Assembly (NCBI GenBank): GCA_046727435.1
Contig: JBKPCR010000510.1
Coordinates: 1-11,598 of the forward strand
From: CAVPRW01 sp046727435 [NCBI: bacterium]
Lineage (GTDB): Bacteria; Tectomicrobia; Entotheonellia; J063
DNA: 11,598 nt
Direction of reading: 5' to 3'
Shown here: piece after piece, positions 1 to 9,493 of the stretch
Layout of the letters: every line of letters starts with the position of its first letter
Position numbering within the stretch: position 1 is the stretch's first letter
Position numbers and translations under genes: made by a program
The notes under the pieces: model-generated
The model's input: the letters and a program-made list of their open reading frames with translations, nothing else
Told to the model about the DNA's origin: nothing
Databases searched by the model: none

Positions 1-770
1 ATTCAGCGCCGGATGCGGCACAGGATGCAGCGGTGGAGGCGCTTGCCACGGCGGGACAACCGGTCGTACGCATCAACCTGGCGGACCCGTATCACCTCGG
101 GGCGGAGATGTTCCGCTGGGAAATCGCCACAGCGGTCGCCGGCTCCATCATCGGCATCAATCCGTTCAACCAGCCGGACGTCGAAGCGAGCAAGGTGGCC
201 ACCCGCAAATTGACCGCCGCGTATGAGACGACCGGGGCGCTGCCCACAGAGACCCCCATCTTCACAGCTGACAGCATCATGCTGTTCACCGATGAGAAGA
301 ATACCGCGGCTTTGGCGCCGACGCTGGGAGGGGAGCGCACTCTCGCAGGGTATCTCACGGCGCATCTGAGCCGATTAGGCACCGGTGATTATTTTGCGCT
401 CCTGGCCTACATCGAGATGAACGAGGTGCACGAGCGGCTGTTGCAGGCGATGCGGCTGGCGGTGCGCGACGCCAGGCATGTGGCCACGTGCCTGGGCTTC
501 GGCCCGCGCTTTTTGCACTCGACGGGCCAGGCCTATAAGGGCGGGCCGAACATCGGCGTCTTCCTGCAGATCACTTGCGACGACGCTGTCGAGCTGCCCG
601 TCCCCGGCCAGCAATACACCTTTGGCGTGGTCAAGGCGGCGCAAGCCCGTGGCGATTTTCAAGTGCTGGCGGAACGTGACCGTCGCGTCCTGCGTGCCCA
701 TCTCGGCCCGGACGTCGCCGCAGGCCTGGCGACGTTACAAGCGGCCATCGCCGGGGCGCTGGCGTCGTAG
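1..770 (+). CDS. Bifunctional transaldolase / glucose-6-phosphate isomerase, C-terminal part (5' end outside window)
   Basis: The frame is open from the window edge (first full codon at 3) to TAG at 768-770, so only about 255 C-terminal residues are visible. They match the phosphoglucose isomerase end of the fused transaldolase-PGI family: the segment FRWEIATAVAG followed by GINPFNQPDVEASK, and near the end FLHSTGQAYKGGPN (about 510-551), a family hallmark. PGI interconverts glucose-6-phosphate and fructose-6-phosphate; the transaldolase half, which I infer but cannot see, exchanges three-carbon units in the pentose phosphate pathway. The fusion proteins run to roughly 950 residues, so most of the gene lies upstream. 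A GTG at 33 could be called as a start by an automatic finder but is inside the conserved domain. It ends 108 bp before pgm on the same strand. If the upstream half is absent, this would be a stand-alone PGI-like fragment. Confidence 0.85.
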   Translation, partial: SAPDAAQDAAVEALATAGQPVVRINLADPYHLGAEMFRWEIATAVAGSIIGINPFNQPDVEASKVATRKLTAAYETTGALPTETPIFTADSIMLFTDEKNTAALAPTLGGERTLAGYLTAHLSRLGTGDYFALLAYIEMNEVHERLLQAMRLAVRDARHVATCLGFGPRFLHSTGQAYKGGPNIGVFLQITCDDAVELPVPGQQYTFGVVKAAQARGDFQVLAERDRRVLRAHLGPDVAAGLATLQAAIAGALAS

Positions 771-867
771 TTGGATGCGGCCGTGCGGGGGCCAGATCGC
801 CCATGCTCAACCCCCTGCTAGAGTTGTAACAGGACGAGGCGATTCACGAGCAGTGGTCATAATCGAC

Positions 868-873
868 AGGAGG
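868..873 (+). promoter_or_regulatory. Ribosome binding site of pgm
   Basis: AGGAGG lies five bases before the ATG at 879 and supports that start. Confidence 0.75.
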
Positions 874-878
874 GAATC

Positions 879-2534
879 ATGTCCATCCATCCGTTGGCAG
901 GAACACCCGCCCAGCCGTCGATGTTGGTCAACATCCCCAGGCTGGTGACGGCGTATTACACCGAGCATCCCGATCCCGCCGTGCCCGAGCAGCGCGTGGC
1001 GTTCGGCACCTCCGGCCATCGTGGCTCGGCCTTCGCGTGTGCCTTCAACGAGGCGCACATTCTCGCCATCACACAGGGGATCTGTCGCTATCGGCGGCAG
1101 CACCACATCGACGGGCCGCTCTTCCTGGGCATGGACACCCACGCCCTCTCCGAGCCGGCCTTCGCGACCGCGCTGGAGGTGCTGGCGGGGAACGGCGTCG
1201 AGGTGATGATCGACAGCCAGGGCGGCTACACACCAACCCCGGCCGTCTCCCACGCCATCCTCACGTACAACCGTGGGCGCACGAGCGGCCTGGCGGACGG
1301 CATCGTCATCACCCCGTCCCATAATCCGCCCGAGGACGGCGGCTTCAAGTACAATCCTCCCCACGGGGGGCCGGCGGAGACACCCGTCACCACCTGGATC
1401 GAACAGGAGGCCAATCAGTTGCTGGTCGAAGACCTGCGCGGCGTGTCACGCATGCCCTACGCGCCCGCCCGCGCCTCCTCGACCACACACAGCTACGATT
1501 ACATCGCCTCGTATGTCGGCGACCTCGGTGCCGTGGTCGACATGGCAGCGATCCGCCGCGCCAAGCTCCGCATCGGCGTCGATCCGTTGGGCGGGGCCGG
1601 CGTGGCATACTGGGCCCCGATCATCGAGCGCTACGGCCTCGACGTGCAGGTGGTTAACGATACGGTCGACCCCACCTTCCGCTTCATGACCCTGGACTGG
1701 GACGGCAGGATCCGCATGGATTGTTCGTCGCCGTCTGCCATGGCGGGTCTCATCGCCCTGAAGGATCGCTTCGACTTGGCGTTCGGCAATGACACTGACC
1801 ACGACCGCCACGGCATCGTCACCCGCAGCGCCGGCTTGCTGAATCCCAATCACTATCTGGCTGTGGCCATCTCGTATCTGTTCAGCCATCGTCCCAACTG
1901 GCGGCCGGGCGCGGCGGTCGGCAAAACCGTGGTCAGCAGCAGCCTGATTGACCGCGTCACCGCTCGGCTCGGCCGCCGCCTGCTCGAAGTGCCCGTGGGG
2001 TTTAAGTGGTTCGTCTACGGCCTGCTCGGCGGCTCCGTCGGCTTCGCCGGGGAGGAGAGTGCGGGCGCGTCATTCTTGCGCTTCGACGGGTCGGTGTGGA
2101 CCACGGACAAAGACGGCATCATCCTGGGCCTGCTGGCGGCGGAGATGCTGGCCATCACCGGCCGTGATCCGGGTGAACTGTACCACGACCTCACCCGAGA
2201 GTTCGGCGAGCCGGTCTATGAGCGCCTCGACGCCCCGGCGACACCCGAGCAGAAGGAAGTGTTACAGCAGTTGTCACCGCAACAGATTCAGGCCTCAGAG
2301 CTGGCGGGCGAGCCGATCCTGGCCATGCTCACCGAGGCACCCGGCAACGGCAGCGCCATCGGGGGCGTCAAGGTGATCACCGCCAATGGCTGGTTTGCCG
2401 CCCGCCCCTCCGGGACTGAAGACGTCTATAAAATCTACGCCGAGAGCTTTCGGGATCCCGACCATTTACGGCGGATCCAAGATGAGGCCCAAGCCCTGAT
2501 CGCGAAGGTGTCTGTCGCCGTGAAGGCGCATTGA
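879..2534 (+). CDS. pgm: Phosphoglucomutase, alpha-D-glucose-phosphate specific
   Basis: 551 residues, nearly the length of the E. coli Pgm (546), and alignable to it from memory along the whole length. It interconverts glucose-1-phosphate and glucose-6-phosphate in the cytoplasm. Visible motifs, in order: FGTSGHRGS (42-50) for phosphate binding; [11 protein letters not shown] (from 145) with the phosphorylated serine S147; the metal loop [10 protein letters not shown] with D305, D307 and D309; GEESAG (391-396) for sugar binding; and RPSGTED (509-515) for the phosphate end of the substrate. All catalytic positions are intact. The ATG at 879 has a strong AGGAGG five bases upstream. The gene ends 33 bp before the phosphorylase start on the same strand, so the two are very likely co-transcribed. 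Pgm takes the glucose-1-phosphate made by the phosphorylase and feeds the PGI encoded just upstream. Confidence 0.97.
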   Translation: MSIHPLAGTPAQPSMLVNIPRLVTAYYTEHPDPAVPEQRVAFGTSGHRGSAFACAFNEAHILAITQGICRYRRQHHIDGPLFLGMDTHALSEPAFATALEVLAGNGVEVMIDSQGGYTPTPAVSHAILTYNRGRTSGLADGIVITPSHNPPEDGGFKYNPPHGGPAETPVTTWIEQEANQLLVEDLRGVSRMPYAPARASSTTHSYDYIASYVGDLGAVVDMAAIRRAKLRIGVDPLGGAGVAYWAPIIERYGLDVQVVNDTVDPTFRFMTLDWDGRIRMDCSSPSAMAGLIALKDRFDLAFGNDTDHDRHGIVTRSAGLLNPNHYLAVAISYLFSHRPNWRPGAAVGKTVVSSSLIDRVTARLGRRLLEVPVGFKWFVYGLLGGSVGFAGEESAGASFLRFDGSVWTTDKDGIILGLLAAEMLAITGRDPGELYHDLTREFGEPVYERLDAPATPEQKEVLQQLSPQQIQASELAGEPILAMLTEAPGNGSAIGGVKVITANGWFAARPSGTEDVYKIYAESFRDPDHLRRIQDEAQALIAKVSVAVKAH

Positions 2535-2553
2535 GTGGATGAGAGATCCCTTG

Positions 2554-2559
2554 AAGGAG
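2554..2559 (+). promoter_or_regulatory. Ribosome binding site that decides the phosphorylase start
   Basis: AAGGAG sits eight bases before the ATG at 2568. An in-frame GTG at 2535, directly after the pgm stop, would give 11 extra residues but has no comparable site upstream and would place this Shine-Dalgarno inside the gene, so 2568 is preferred. Confidence 0.7.
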
Positions 2560-2567
2560 ACGTAGAC

Positions 2568-5108
2568 ATGGCACACCCCCTGAGTTTCAACCTCCCGACA
2601 GAGCCCAAGGGCATTGAATACCTGATCGAATTGGCCTTGGATCTGCGTGGCACCTGGGAACATTCCGCCGACGAGTTGTGGGGACAGCTCGATCCCGAGC
2701 TCTGGCGGCTGACGCTCAACCCCTGGGCCGTGCTGCAGGCCGTGTCGCATGCCAAGCTCAAGACGCTGGCGGCCGACCCCAAGTTCCGTCAAAAGGCCGC
2801 GGCGCTAGTGCGCGCCCGGCGGCAATATTTGCAGGCGCCGACGTGGTTCCAGCGCCAGCATGCCGATGCCCCGCTGACGAGTGTGGCGTATTTCAGCATG
2901 GAGTTCATGCTCAGCGAAGCGCTGCCCATCTACTCGGGGGGACTTGGGAACGTCGCTGGCGACCAGCTCAAGTCGGCCAGCGATCTGGGTGTGCCGGTGA
3001 TCGGCGTGGGGCTCCTGTACCAGCAGGGCTACTTCCGTCAGGTGCTCGATGCGCAGGGAGCCCAGAGGGCGATCTACCCGTATAACGACCCGGGCCAATT
3101 GCCCATCACGCCGGTGCGCGATCCCGACGGCGAGTGGGTGCGGCTCGAGGTCGTGCTGCCCGGCTATAAGGCCTGGATCCGCGCCTGGCAGGTGCAGGTG
3201 GGCCGCGCCACCCTCTACCTGTTCGACACGAACGACCCGGCGAATCCCCCGGCCCTGCGGGGCATCACCAGCGAGCTCTACGGCGGCGGCCCGGAGCTGC
3301 GCCTGCTCCAGGAGATCGTGCTCGGCATCGGCGGCTGGCGCCTGCTGCGGACCCTCGGGTTGCAGCCCGAGGTCTGCCAGCTCAACGAAGGGCACGCCGC
3401 CTTCGCCGTGTTGGAACGGGCGCGGAGCTTCATGGAGGACCACGGCGTGCCTTTCGACGTCGCCCTCGCGGTCACGCGCGCCGGCAACCTCTTCACCACC
3501 CACACGCCCGTCGAAGCGGGTTTCGATCGGTTCACGTCGGCCCTCATCGAACAGACGCTGGGGCCCTACGCCCAGAATGACCTGGACATCAGCGTGCAGG
3601 AGTTGCTGGCGCTGGGCCGTGCCCATCCCCACGACGCCCAGGAGCCGTTCAACATGGCCTACCTCGCCATGCGCGGCAGCCACGCTGTCAACGGCGTCAG
3701 CCGCCTGCACGGCCAGGTGAGCCGGTATCTGTTCCAGCCCCTCTTCCCCCGCTGGCCCCAGGGTGACGTGCCGGTGGGGTCCGTCACCAACGGGGTGCAT
3801 GCCCAGTCGTGGGCTTCCGAGGCGGCGGAGCAACTGTGGTCGGAGGTGTGCGGGCGCGAGCGCTTGCAAGGCGCCATGGAGCAGGGGACGATCGACACTG
3901 TCGCGGGGCGCATCCGTGAGGTCTCCGACGCGACGCTCTGGGAGCTGCGGAACACGGCGCGCCGGGACCTCGTGCGCTACGCACGGGAGCAGTTCGCCAG
4001 GCAACTCGCCATCGCCGCCGCGCCGATGGCGGAGGTCGAGCAGGCGCAGCAGGTGTTCGACCCCAAGGCGCTGACCTTGGGGTTCGCGCGCCGCTTCGCC
4101 ACCTATAAACGCCCTGGTCTGCTGCTGCACGACCCCGAGCGGCTGCTGCGCATCCTGACCAACCCCGAGCGCCCGGTGCAGCTCATCGTCGCCGGCAAGG
4201 CGCATCCCCAGGACCGCGCCGGGCAAGCTCTGGTGCAGGAGTGGGTGCGCTTCAGCCAGCGCCCTGAAGCCCGCCGCCACGTGCTGTTCCTCAGCGACTA
4301 CGACATGCTGCTCGCCGCGCATCTCGTCCAGGGCGTCGACGTCTGGATCAACAACCCGCGACGGCCCTGGGAGGCCAGTGGCACGAGCGGCATGAAGGTC
4401 TTGGTGAACGGCGGCCTCAACCTCTCGGAGCTGGACGGCTGGTGGGCGGAGGCGTATGCCCCGGAGGTGGGCTGGGCCCTGGGCGATGGCCGCGAACACG
4501 GCGATGACCCGGCGTGGGATGCCGCCGAAGCCGAGGCGTTGTTCAGGCTCCTCGAGCAGGAGGTCGTCCCGGCGTTTTACCGCCGCGACGCCCATGGCAT
4601 TCCCACGGCCTGGGTGGCGCGCATGCGGGAGAGCATGGCGCAGTTGACGGCGCGCTTCGATGCCAACCGTACGGTGCGCGAGTATACCGAGCAGTTCTAC
4701 TTACCCGCTGCTGCCACCTATCGCCAGCGGGCGGCCGAGAAGGGGAAGCCGGGGGCGGAAATTCTCGAATGGCAGCGCGCTCTGGCGCAGCACTGGGGGG
4801 AAGTCCGCTTCGGCGACCTGGAGGTGGAGACCACCGCGGATCAGCACGTGTTCCGGATCCCGGTGTCTCTCGGCGGCCTCGACCCGGACGCCGTCCAGGT
4901 CGAGCTGTACGCCAACTCCCCGAACGGGGCCGCCCCGTTGCGGCAGGTGATGACCCGTGGCGAGCGGCTCACTGACGGCAATGGCTACACCTACAGCGCT
5001 CGGGTGCCGGCGTCGCGCCCGGCCGCCGAGTACACGCCCCGGCTCATCCCGCATCACCCCGAGGCCGCGGTCCCGCTGGAGGCCGCGCACATTCTCTGGC
5101 AGCGGTGA
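2568..5108 (+). CDS. glgP: Alpha-glucan (glycogen/maltodextrin) phosphorylase, DUF3417 type
   Basis: 846 residues from ATG 2568. It releases glucose-1-phosphate from the non-reducing ends of glycogen or maltodextrins using pyridoxal phosphate (glycosyltransferase family GT35). The first ~100 residues (LPTEPKGIEYLIELALDLRGTW onward) are the DUF3417 domain found in the bacterial and archaeal phosphorylase branch. The GT35 core follows: YFSMEF (108-113), SGGLGNVAGDQLKSASDLG (from 123), NEGHAAF (273-279), TNGVH (407-411), and the cofactor site EASGTSGMK whose lysine is K610, followed by the LSELDGWW variant typical of this branch rather than the E. coli GlgP/MalP form. All expected core motifs are present. 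It lies between pgm and glgX, which supplies both the next enzyme and the debranching partner. Regulation by phosphorylation, as in animal enzymes, is not expected for this branch. Confidence 0.95.
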   Translation: MAHPLSFNLPTEPKGIEYLIELALDLRGTWEHSADELWGQLDPELWRLTLNPWAVLQAVSHAKLKTLAADPKFRQKAAALVRARRQYLQAPTWFQRQHADAPLTSVAYFSMEFMLSEALPIYSGGLGNVAGDQLKSASDLGVPVIGVGLLYQQGYFRQVLDAQGAQRAIYPYNDPGQLPITPVRDPDGEWVRLEVVLPGYKAWIRAWQVQVGRATLYLFDTNDPANPPALRGITSELYGGGPELRLLQEIVLGIGGWRLLRTLGLQPEVCQLNEGHAAFAVLERARSFMEDHGVPFDVALAVTRAGNLFTTHTPVEAGFDRFTSALIEQTLGPYAQNDLDISVQELLALGRAHPHDAQEPFNMAYLAMRGSHAVNGVSRLHGQVSRYLFQPLFPRWPQGDVPVGSVTNGVHAQSWASEAAEQLWSEVCGRERLQGAMEQGTIDTVAGRIREVSDATLWELRNTARRDLVRYAREQFARQLAIAAAPMAEVEQAQQVFDPKALTLGFARRFATYKRPGLLLHDPERLLRILTNPERPVQLIVAGKAHPQDRAGQALVQEWVRFSQRPEARRHVLFLSDYDMLLAAHLVQGVDVWINNPRRPWEASGTSGMKVLVNGGLNLSELDGWWAEAYAPEVGWALGDGREHGDDPAWDAAEAEALFRLLEQEVVPAFYRRDAHGIPTAWVARMRESMAQLTARFDANRTVREYTEQFYLPAAATYRQRAAEKGKPGAEILEWQRALAQHWGEVRFGDLEVETTADQHVFRIPVSLGGLDPDAVQVELYANSPNGAAPLRQVMTRGERLTDGNGYTYSARVPASRPAAEYTPRLIPHHPEAAVPLEAAHILWQR

Positions 5109-5188
5109 GCAAGCGTGGCGACCCCGCCGACCTGGTGCACGAGCAATACGGCAACACCATAGATAATCCGGACGGGCATCACCACCTC

Positions 5189-5194
5189 AGGAGG
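5189..5194 (+). promoter_or_regulatory. Ribosome binding site of glgX
   Basis: AGGAGG lies 11 bases before the ATG at 5206, a slightly long spacing. A closer ATG at 5196 is in another frame and overlaps the site. Confidence 0.6.
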
Positions 5195-5205
5195 GATGGC
5201 AAGCC

Positions 5206-7323
5206 ATGCTGCGCAATGCAACCATCCGGCCCGGGAGAAGCTTTCCGCTCGGGTCGACCCTCTCCCCTGAGGGGGTCAACTTCAGCGTGTTCTCCAGGAG
5301 CGCCACCCTGGTGGAATTGTTGCTGTTCGACGGCGTGGAGGAGGCCCAGCCGGCCCGTGTCATCCGCCTCGATCCCCGGCGGCATCACACCTACCACTAC
5401 TGGCACGTCTTCGTGCCGGGTCTCACGGCCGGGCAGCTCTACGGCTATCGGGTGCACGGGCCATACGACCCCGCCCGCGGCCTCCGGTTCGACCCGGACA
5501 GGGTGCTCCTGGACCCCTACGGGCAGGCCGTGGCCGTGCCCTCGCGCTACAGCCGCCGGGCGGCCCAGCAGCCGGGCGAGAACACGGCCGTCGCCATGAA
5601 GAGCGCCGTGGCGGCTCCGCAGGCCTATGACTGGCAGGGGGATGCCCCCCTGCAACGCCCGTTCGCGTATACCGTGATCTACGAGCTGCACGTCGCCGGC
5701 TTCACGCGGCACCCCAGCTCCGGGGTGGCGCCGGCGACGCGCGGCACCTATGCCGGCCTGATCGAGAAGATCCCCTACCTCACCGACCTCGGGGTGACCG
5801 CGGTGGAGCTCCTGCCGGTCTTCCAGTTCGACCCCCAGGACGCCCCGCCGGGCCTGGTGAACTACTGGGGCTACAGCCCGGTGTCCTTCTTCGCGCCCCA
5901 CCAGGGGTACAGCGCGCGCCAGGACCCGCTGGGCCCCTTGGACGAGTTCCGCGACATGGTCAAGGCGCTGCACCGCGCCGGGCTCGAGGTCATCCTGGAC
6001 GTGGTGTACAACCACACCGCCGAGGGCAATCACGCAGGGCCGACGCTGTGCTGGCGGGGCCTGGCCAACGACATGTACTACCTCCTGGAGCCCGACCGGT
6101 CGCGCTATGCCGACTACACCGGCACCGGCAACACGCTGAACGCCAACCACCCTATCGTGCGCCGGTTGATCGTGGACAGCCTGCGGTACTGGGTGGAGGT
6201 GATGCACGTGGACGGGTTCCGGTTCGACCTGGCCTCGATCCTCTCCCGCGACGAGGCGGGCCGGCCGCTGGCGAACCCGCCCATTCTCTGGGACATCGAA
6301 ACCGATCCGGTCCTGGCGGGCACCAAATTGATCGCCGAAGCCTGGGATGCCGCCGGCCTGTACCAGGTCGGCAGCTTCGTCGGCGACAGCTGGAAGGAGT
6401 GGAACGGCCAGTTCCGGGACGACGTCCGCAGTTTTCTGAAGGGCGACAGCGGCACCGTCGGCCGGGTGGCCGCGCGGCTGTTCGGGAGCCCCGACCTCTA
6501 CGGGCACGAGGAGCGCGAGGTCGAACAGAGCATCAACTTTGTGACCTGCCACGACGGCTTCACCCTGAACGATCTGGTGTCCTACACCCACAAACACAAC
6601 GAGGCCAACGGCGAGGCGAACCGCGATGGCACGAAGTGGAATCTGAGCTGGAACTGTGGGGTCGAGGGTCCCACCGCCGATCCGTCCGTCGAACGGCTGC
6701 GGACCCGGCAGGTGAAAAACTTCTTCACCCTGACCCTGCTAGCCCTCGGGGTGCCGATGCTGCTCATGGGCGATGAGATGCGGCGCACGCAGCGCGGCAA
6801 CAACAACGCCTACTGCCAGGATAACGAGCTCAGTTGGCTGGACTGGACGCTCCTGGAGCCGCATCGGGACCTGCATCGGTTCGTCAAGATGCTCATCGCC
6901 CAGCGCCTGCAGCTGGCGCGTCTGGTGCCCGCGCATGATCTGGACCTGAGTCTCAACCAGCTCTTGCGCCGGGCGCAGATTCGCCCGCGCGGCGTGAGGC
7001 TCGACCCGCCGGACTGGCGCGAGGACGCGCACAGTCTGGCCTTCACGGCCCTCGGCCCGGAGGGACGAATCCTCTTGCAGGCGATGCTGAATGCCTATTG
7101 GGAGCCGCTGGCCTTCGAGCTGCCGCCGCGCACGGAGGGGCCACACCAGGGGTGGCAGCGCTGGGTGGATACGTCTCGGGACGCTCCGGAGGACATCGGT
7201 GCAGGGCCTGACCTGCCGCCCGTGCCGGACGCCACCTACGTGGTGCAACCCCGCTCGCTGGCGCTCCTGGTGGCCCTCGTGGCCAGCGCCCCTGAAGCCG
7301 GCGCGTCGCCGGCCCTTCGGTGA
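5206..7323 (+). CDS. glgX: Glycogen debranching enzyme, isoamylase type (GH13)
   Basis: 705 residues, usual for GlgX/TreX. It hydrolyses alpha-1,6 branch points in glycogen, probably the short limit-dextrin branches left by the phosphorylase. The N-terminus is a CBM48-like beta domain (roughly 10-100, with [18 protein letters not shown]), then the GH13 barrel: region I DVVYNH (265-270), region [10 protein letters not shown] with nucleophile D341, region [12 protein letters not shown] with acid/base E378, and region [10 protein letters not shown] with transition-state residue D450. The stretch [16 protein letters not shown] and ELSWLDW near 520-545 is a signature of the GlgX/TreX group. The catalytic triad is complete. 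It lies 97 bp after the phosphorylase on the same strand and completes the breakdown set. The gene could equally be called treX; the two names cover closely similar proteins. Confidence 0.96.
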   Translation: MLRNATIRPGRSFPLGSTLSPEGVNFSVFSRSATLVELLLFDGVEEAQPARVIRLDPRRHHTYHYWHVFVPGLTAGQLYGYRVHGPYDPARGLRFDPDRVLLDPYGQAVAVPSRYSRRAAQQPGENTAVAMKSAVAAPQAYDWQGDAPLQRPFAYTVIYELHVAGFTRHPSSGVAPATRGTYAGLIEKIPYLTDLGVTAVELLPVFQFDPQDAPPGLVNYWGYSPVSFFAPHQGYSARQDPLGPLDEFRDMVKALHRAGLEVILDVVYNHTAEGNHAGPTLCWRGLANDMYYLLEPDRSRYADYTGTGNTLNANHPIVRRLIVDSLRYWVEVMHVDGFRFDLASILSRDEAGRPLANPPILWDIETDPVLAGTKLIAEAWDAAGLYQVGSFVGDSWKEWNGQFRDDVRSFLKGDSGTVGRVAARLFGSPDLYGHEEREVEQSINFVTCHDGFTLNDLVSYTHKHNEANGEANRDGTKWNLSWNCGVEGPTADPSVERLRTRQVKNFFTLTLLALGVPMLLMGDEMRRTQRGNNNAYCQDNELSWLDWTLLEPHRDLHRFVKMLIAQRLQLARLVPAHDLDLSLNQLLRRAQIRPRGVRLDPPDWREDAHSLAFTALGPEGRILLQAMLNAYWEPLAFELPPRTEGPHQGWQRWVDTSRDAPEDIGAGPDLPPVPDATYVVQPRSLALLVALVASAPEAGASPALR

Positions 7324-7692
7324 TGAGGGCGTCGCGGCTGCCGCGGCGGATGGACGCACCAGCTGAGCAAGCCGTCGCGACCACGCCGAGCCCGTGGCGG
7401 GATTGATCGTCATGGCTGGGCGCGCGGCCACTCATGCCCGCCGCGGCCGGCAGCCGCTCCCCGGAGCAGGCGGCGGGGGCGGACGAGAGCATCGCGAGGG
7501 CGGCGATGCCGCGGTCGCGGATCGTGCCGAGGCGATTCGGCCCGTCCATCCGTCCGGACCAGGCCCGCGCGATCGGCCTGAGCGCTGGGCCATCAGCGGC
7601 GGCGCGGTCATGCCGCACGACCGGCTGCGCTTGGTCCCCTGGATGTCGTCCGGACCGCTGTCGCCGGCTTGTGGCGACGGGAACGCACCACC
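7324..7692 (+). other. 369-bp GC-rich intergenic stretch, no gene recognised
   Basis: Several frames are open on both strands because of high GC, but none has a recognisable motif, a good ribosome binding site or a sensible boundary. A perfect GCCGGCG/CGCCGGC hairpin (7297-7313) at the very end of glgX is not followed by a T-run. The promoter of the downstream transporter gene may lie here, but I see no clear -35/-10 pair. Confidence 0.5.
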
Positions 7693-8979
7693 ATGCACAC
7701 GAACGTGAACCACCGCAGGCAGACGTGGCACCGCTGGGTGGAACCGTGGTACGTGGCCTATGGCTTGCTGGGCGCCACGCTGGGCGGGCTGGTGCCGATC
7801 TTCATCCCCCTGGCGGTCGGCCGCGCCGGTGACGCCTTGGATGTCGGGGTGGTGATGGCCGCCTTCCACCTGGGCGGGCTGGCGGCACCCCTCTGGGGCG
7901 GGCTCGCGGATCGCTATGGCGGGCAGCGCGGGCTGGCGATCGGAGGGCTGCTGGTCACGGCCACCGCCCTCGCGGCGTTTCCATGGACGATAACGCCGGC
8001 AGCCTGGTTAGGCCTGGCTGTGCTCGTCGGCATCGGCGCAACGGCCGCCACCACCCTGGCTCCCCAGTTCGTGGTGCGAGTCTATCCACCTGGAGAATGG
8101 GATGAGCGCCTCAGTTGGCTCCACGCGTTTTACGACGCGGGGGGAGTGGCGGGTCTCTTGCTCGCGGGAGGGTTGAGCCAGACGCACGTCCGTGGCGGGT
8201 TGCTGGCGGCGGCTGGATTGACGGCGACGGCAGTCGTCCTCGCCTGGCTGACGACCCGGGCGCCGCTTGCTCCGTCGACTCCGAGGGCGGAGCGGCTTCG
8301 CCCAGCTCGGCACGGCGACGTGGCGCTGGCTTCCTTGCCTGGCCACGGACACCAGCCCACTCTCCAGACGCTGCGTCAGCTGGCGCACGCCCTCTGGTCC
8401 CCCTTTCATCGCTTCCTGATGGCCTGGCTGCTCGCCATGATCGGCTCGACCGCGCTCTTTTCGCTGTACCCCGTCTTGATGCAGGAGGTCTTCGCCATCC
8501 CCCCGGCGCTGTCGTCGCTGACCTACGCCGTGGCGGGAGGCTTGCGGCTGCTGGTCTACCCACAGGCCGGCCATTGGTCGATGCGCCTCGGCCAGGTGCG
8601 CGTGTTGCGAGCGGCTCTAGGGGTGCGCTTGTTGGCCTTTGGCAGTTTGCTGGCACTGGCCATGATGCCCCTCGACGGCCAGCGGTGGTTAGCACTGCCG
8701 ATCTTTACCGTCGTCGTGCTCACCTGGCCGTTGTTGAGCGTCAGCAGCACGGCACTCACGGCCCACCTCTCCCCGGTCGGGGAGGGGGAAGGGATGGGGA
8801 TCTTTAAGGCAGTCTCGGCGCTGGCTGGGGTGATCGGCGCGGCGCTGGCCGGAGCGTTGGCTGCCCGCTGGGGCTACGGCACGTCCCTGGGCCTGGCGGT
8901 CGCAGGCGTAGCCTTGGCACTGTTGCTGTCCATACAGATCCGGCCGGTCCGTGCGGAGTCGACCACTGCGTCAGACTGA
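7693..8979 (+). CDS. Major facilitator superfamily transporter
   Basis: 428 residues from ATG 7693; a TTG at 7669 would add eight residues. No strong ribosome binding site marks either start. The protein is almost entirely hydrophobic helices in a two-bundle layout: about six segments in residues 18-188, a hydrophilic charged linker (about 189-235, rich in P, R and H), then about six more to residue 420. The MFS motif A between helices 2 and 3 is clear: GLADRYGGQRG (70-80). A partial repeat occurs in the second half around GHWSMRLGQVR. It is an inner-membrane secondary transporter; the substrate cannot be read from the sequence. Its place after the glycogen genes might suggest a sugar or related solute, but the 369-bp gap weakens any operon argument. 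A drug or metabolite exporter is just as possible. Confidence 0.85.
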   Translation: MHTNVNHRRQTWHRWVEPWYVAYGLLGATLGGLVPIFIPLAVGRAGDALDVGVVMAAFHLGGLAAPLWGGLADRYGGQRGLAIGGLLVTATALAAFPWTITPAAWLGLAVLVGIGATAATTLAPQFVVRVYPPGEWDERLSWLHAFYDAGGVAGLLLAGGLSQTHVRGGLLAAAGLTATAVVLAWLTTRAPLAPSTPRAERLRPARHGDVALASLPGHGHQPTLQTLRQLAHALWSPFHRFLMAWLLAMIGSTALFSLYPVLMQEVFAIPPALSSLTYAVAGGLRLLVYPQAGHWSMRLGQVRVLRAALGVRLLAFGSLLALAMMPLDGQRWLALPIFTVVVLTWPLLSVSSTALTAHLSPVGEGEGMGIFKAVSALAGVIGAALAGALAARWGYGTSLGLAVAGVALALLLSIQIRPVRAESTTASD

Positions 8980-8991
8980 CGTCGCCAATGA

Positions 8992-9029
8992 GGGGCGATG
9001 CCTGCCGTCACCTCCCCTGCAGGCGCCCC
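8992..9029 (+). terminator. Possible hairpin after the MFS gene
   Basis: GGGGCG (8992-8997) pairs with CGCCCC (9024-9029), and CCTGC (9001-9005) with GCAGG (9019-9023), leaving a three-base bulge and a 13-base loop. It begins 13 bp after the stop codon. There is no T-run after it, so it is not a classical rho-independent terminator. It may just be a stable 3' end structure. Confidence 0.25.
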
Positions 9030-9050
9030 GTCGAGCCGCATCAAAACGGG

Positions 9051-9073
9051 GGTAGTGCTATACAGGTAATGCT
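9051..9073 (+). repeat. IS1-like left terminal inverted repeat
   Basis: Begins GGTAGTGCTATACAGG and matches the reverse complement of 10897-10919 at 22 of 23 positions. Confidence 0.9.
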
Positions 9074-9428
9074 GTGGCCCTTGTGAGATTGTAATGGCAG
9101 ATGAAAAACTTGATGGCGCCGATGTGATTCGCCAGGTTTTTGGAGAACGAGAGCGTCTCGCGCACCAGACGGGAAACGCGCTGCCTCAAGGTGTTGTTGA
9201 AGCGTTCAACGTGATTGGTTTTGCGTGCTTTCTTCGTGATGGCCCTATGCCGCTCCACCGGAATCACACCTTTATAGGCGTCATATTGGTCCGTATGAAA
9301 CGTGGCCTGTTCACGGTAGACCTCGGGGATATTGGCCCACAGCTCTTTGGCGCTGTCACGACTGCGGTCCCCCACATGAAACGCCATGATCTGACGGGTT
9401 GTGGCATCCATCGCGATCCAGAGCCATT
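9058..9428 (-). pseudogene. IS1-family transposase, C-terminal fragment
   Basis: Read on the - strand from the insertion point, the frame gives W-L-W-I-A then MDATTRQIMAFHVGDRSRDS and continues to TAG at 9058-9060. This is the catalytic half of an IS1-family transposase (RNase-H-like DDE fold): first aspartate in IAMDATT (codon 9406-9408), second in FHTDQYDAY, and the glutamate in NHVERFNNTLRQR, followed by the family tail LSFSKNLANHIGAIKFFICHYN. Upstream, the frame meets a stop formed by the junction with the inner IS. An ATG at 9411 could be called as a start, but it lies inside the domain and the piece lacks the DNA-binding N-terminus. It is a remnant, joined with the N-terminal fragment at 10450-10830 before the insertion. 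Confidence 0.9.
9426..9428 (+). repeat. Left ATT target-site duplication of the ISL2-like element
   Basis: ATT, identical to 10450-10452. Removal of one copy with the IS rejoins the IS1 codons CAA TGG on the - strand. Confidence 0.85.
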
Positions 9429-9451
9429 AGACAGTATCAAGGTTTATGATG
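9429..9451 (+). repeat. ISL2-like left terminal inverted repeat
   Basis: Begins AGACAGTATCAAGG. Six mismatches to the reverse complement of 10427-10449. Confidence 0.8.
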
Positions 9452-9493
9452 TACCATCTACCCGAGATAACTCATCGAGGGTGGGAGGTGCTT

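Noticed and set aside
771-878. Possible promoter before pgm (CATAAT near 858)
   Set aside because: No -35-like hexamer at a suitable distance; the genes may be co-transcribed from upstream.
2805-4595. A 596-codon open frame on the - strand
   Set aside because: It lies entirely antisense to the phosphorylase, whose motifs are unmistakable; the mirrored openness is a GC-bias effect and the protein has low-complexity, H/R/A-rich composition.
5179-6597. A 472-codon open frame on the - strand
   Set aside because: Antisense to glgX, rich in V, H, Q, G and R with no recognisable domain; a GC-bias shadow.
7297-7313. GCCGGCG/CGCCGGC hairpin as a terminator of glgX
   Set aside because: It lies inside the coding sequence and is not followed by a T-run.
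7043-7618. Open frame on the - strand covering the gap after glgX
   Set aside because: Half of it is antisense to glgX, the rest is low-complexity, and there is no motif or ribosome binding site.
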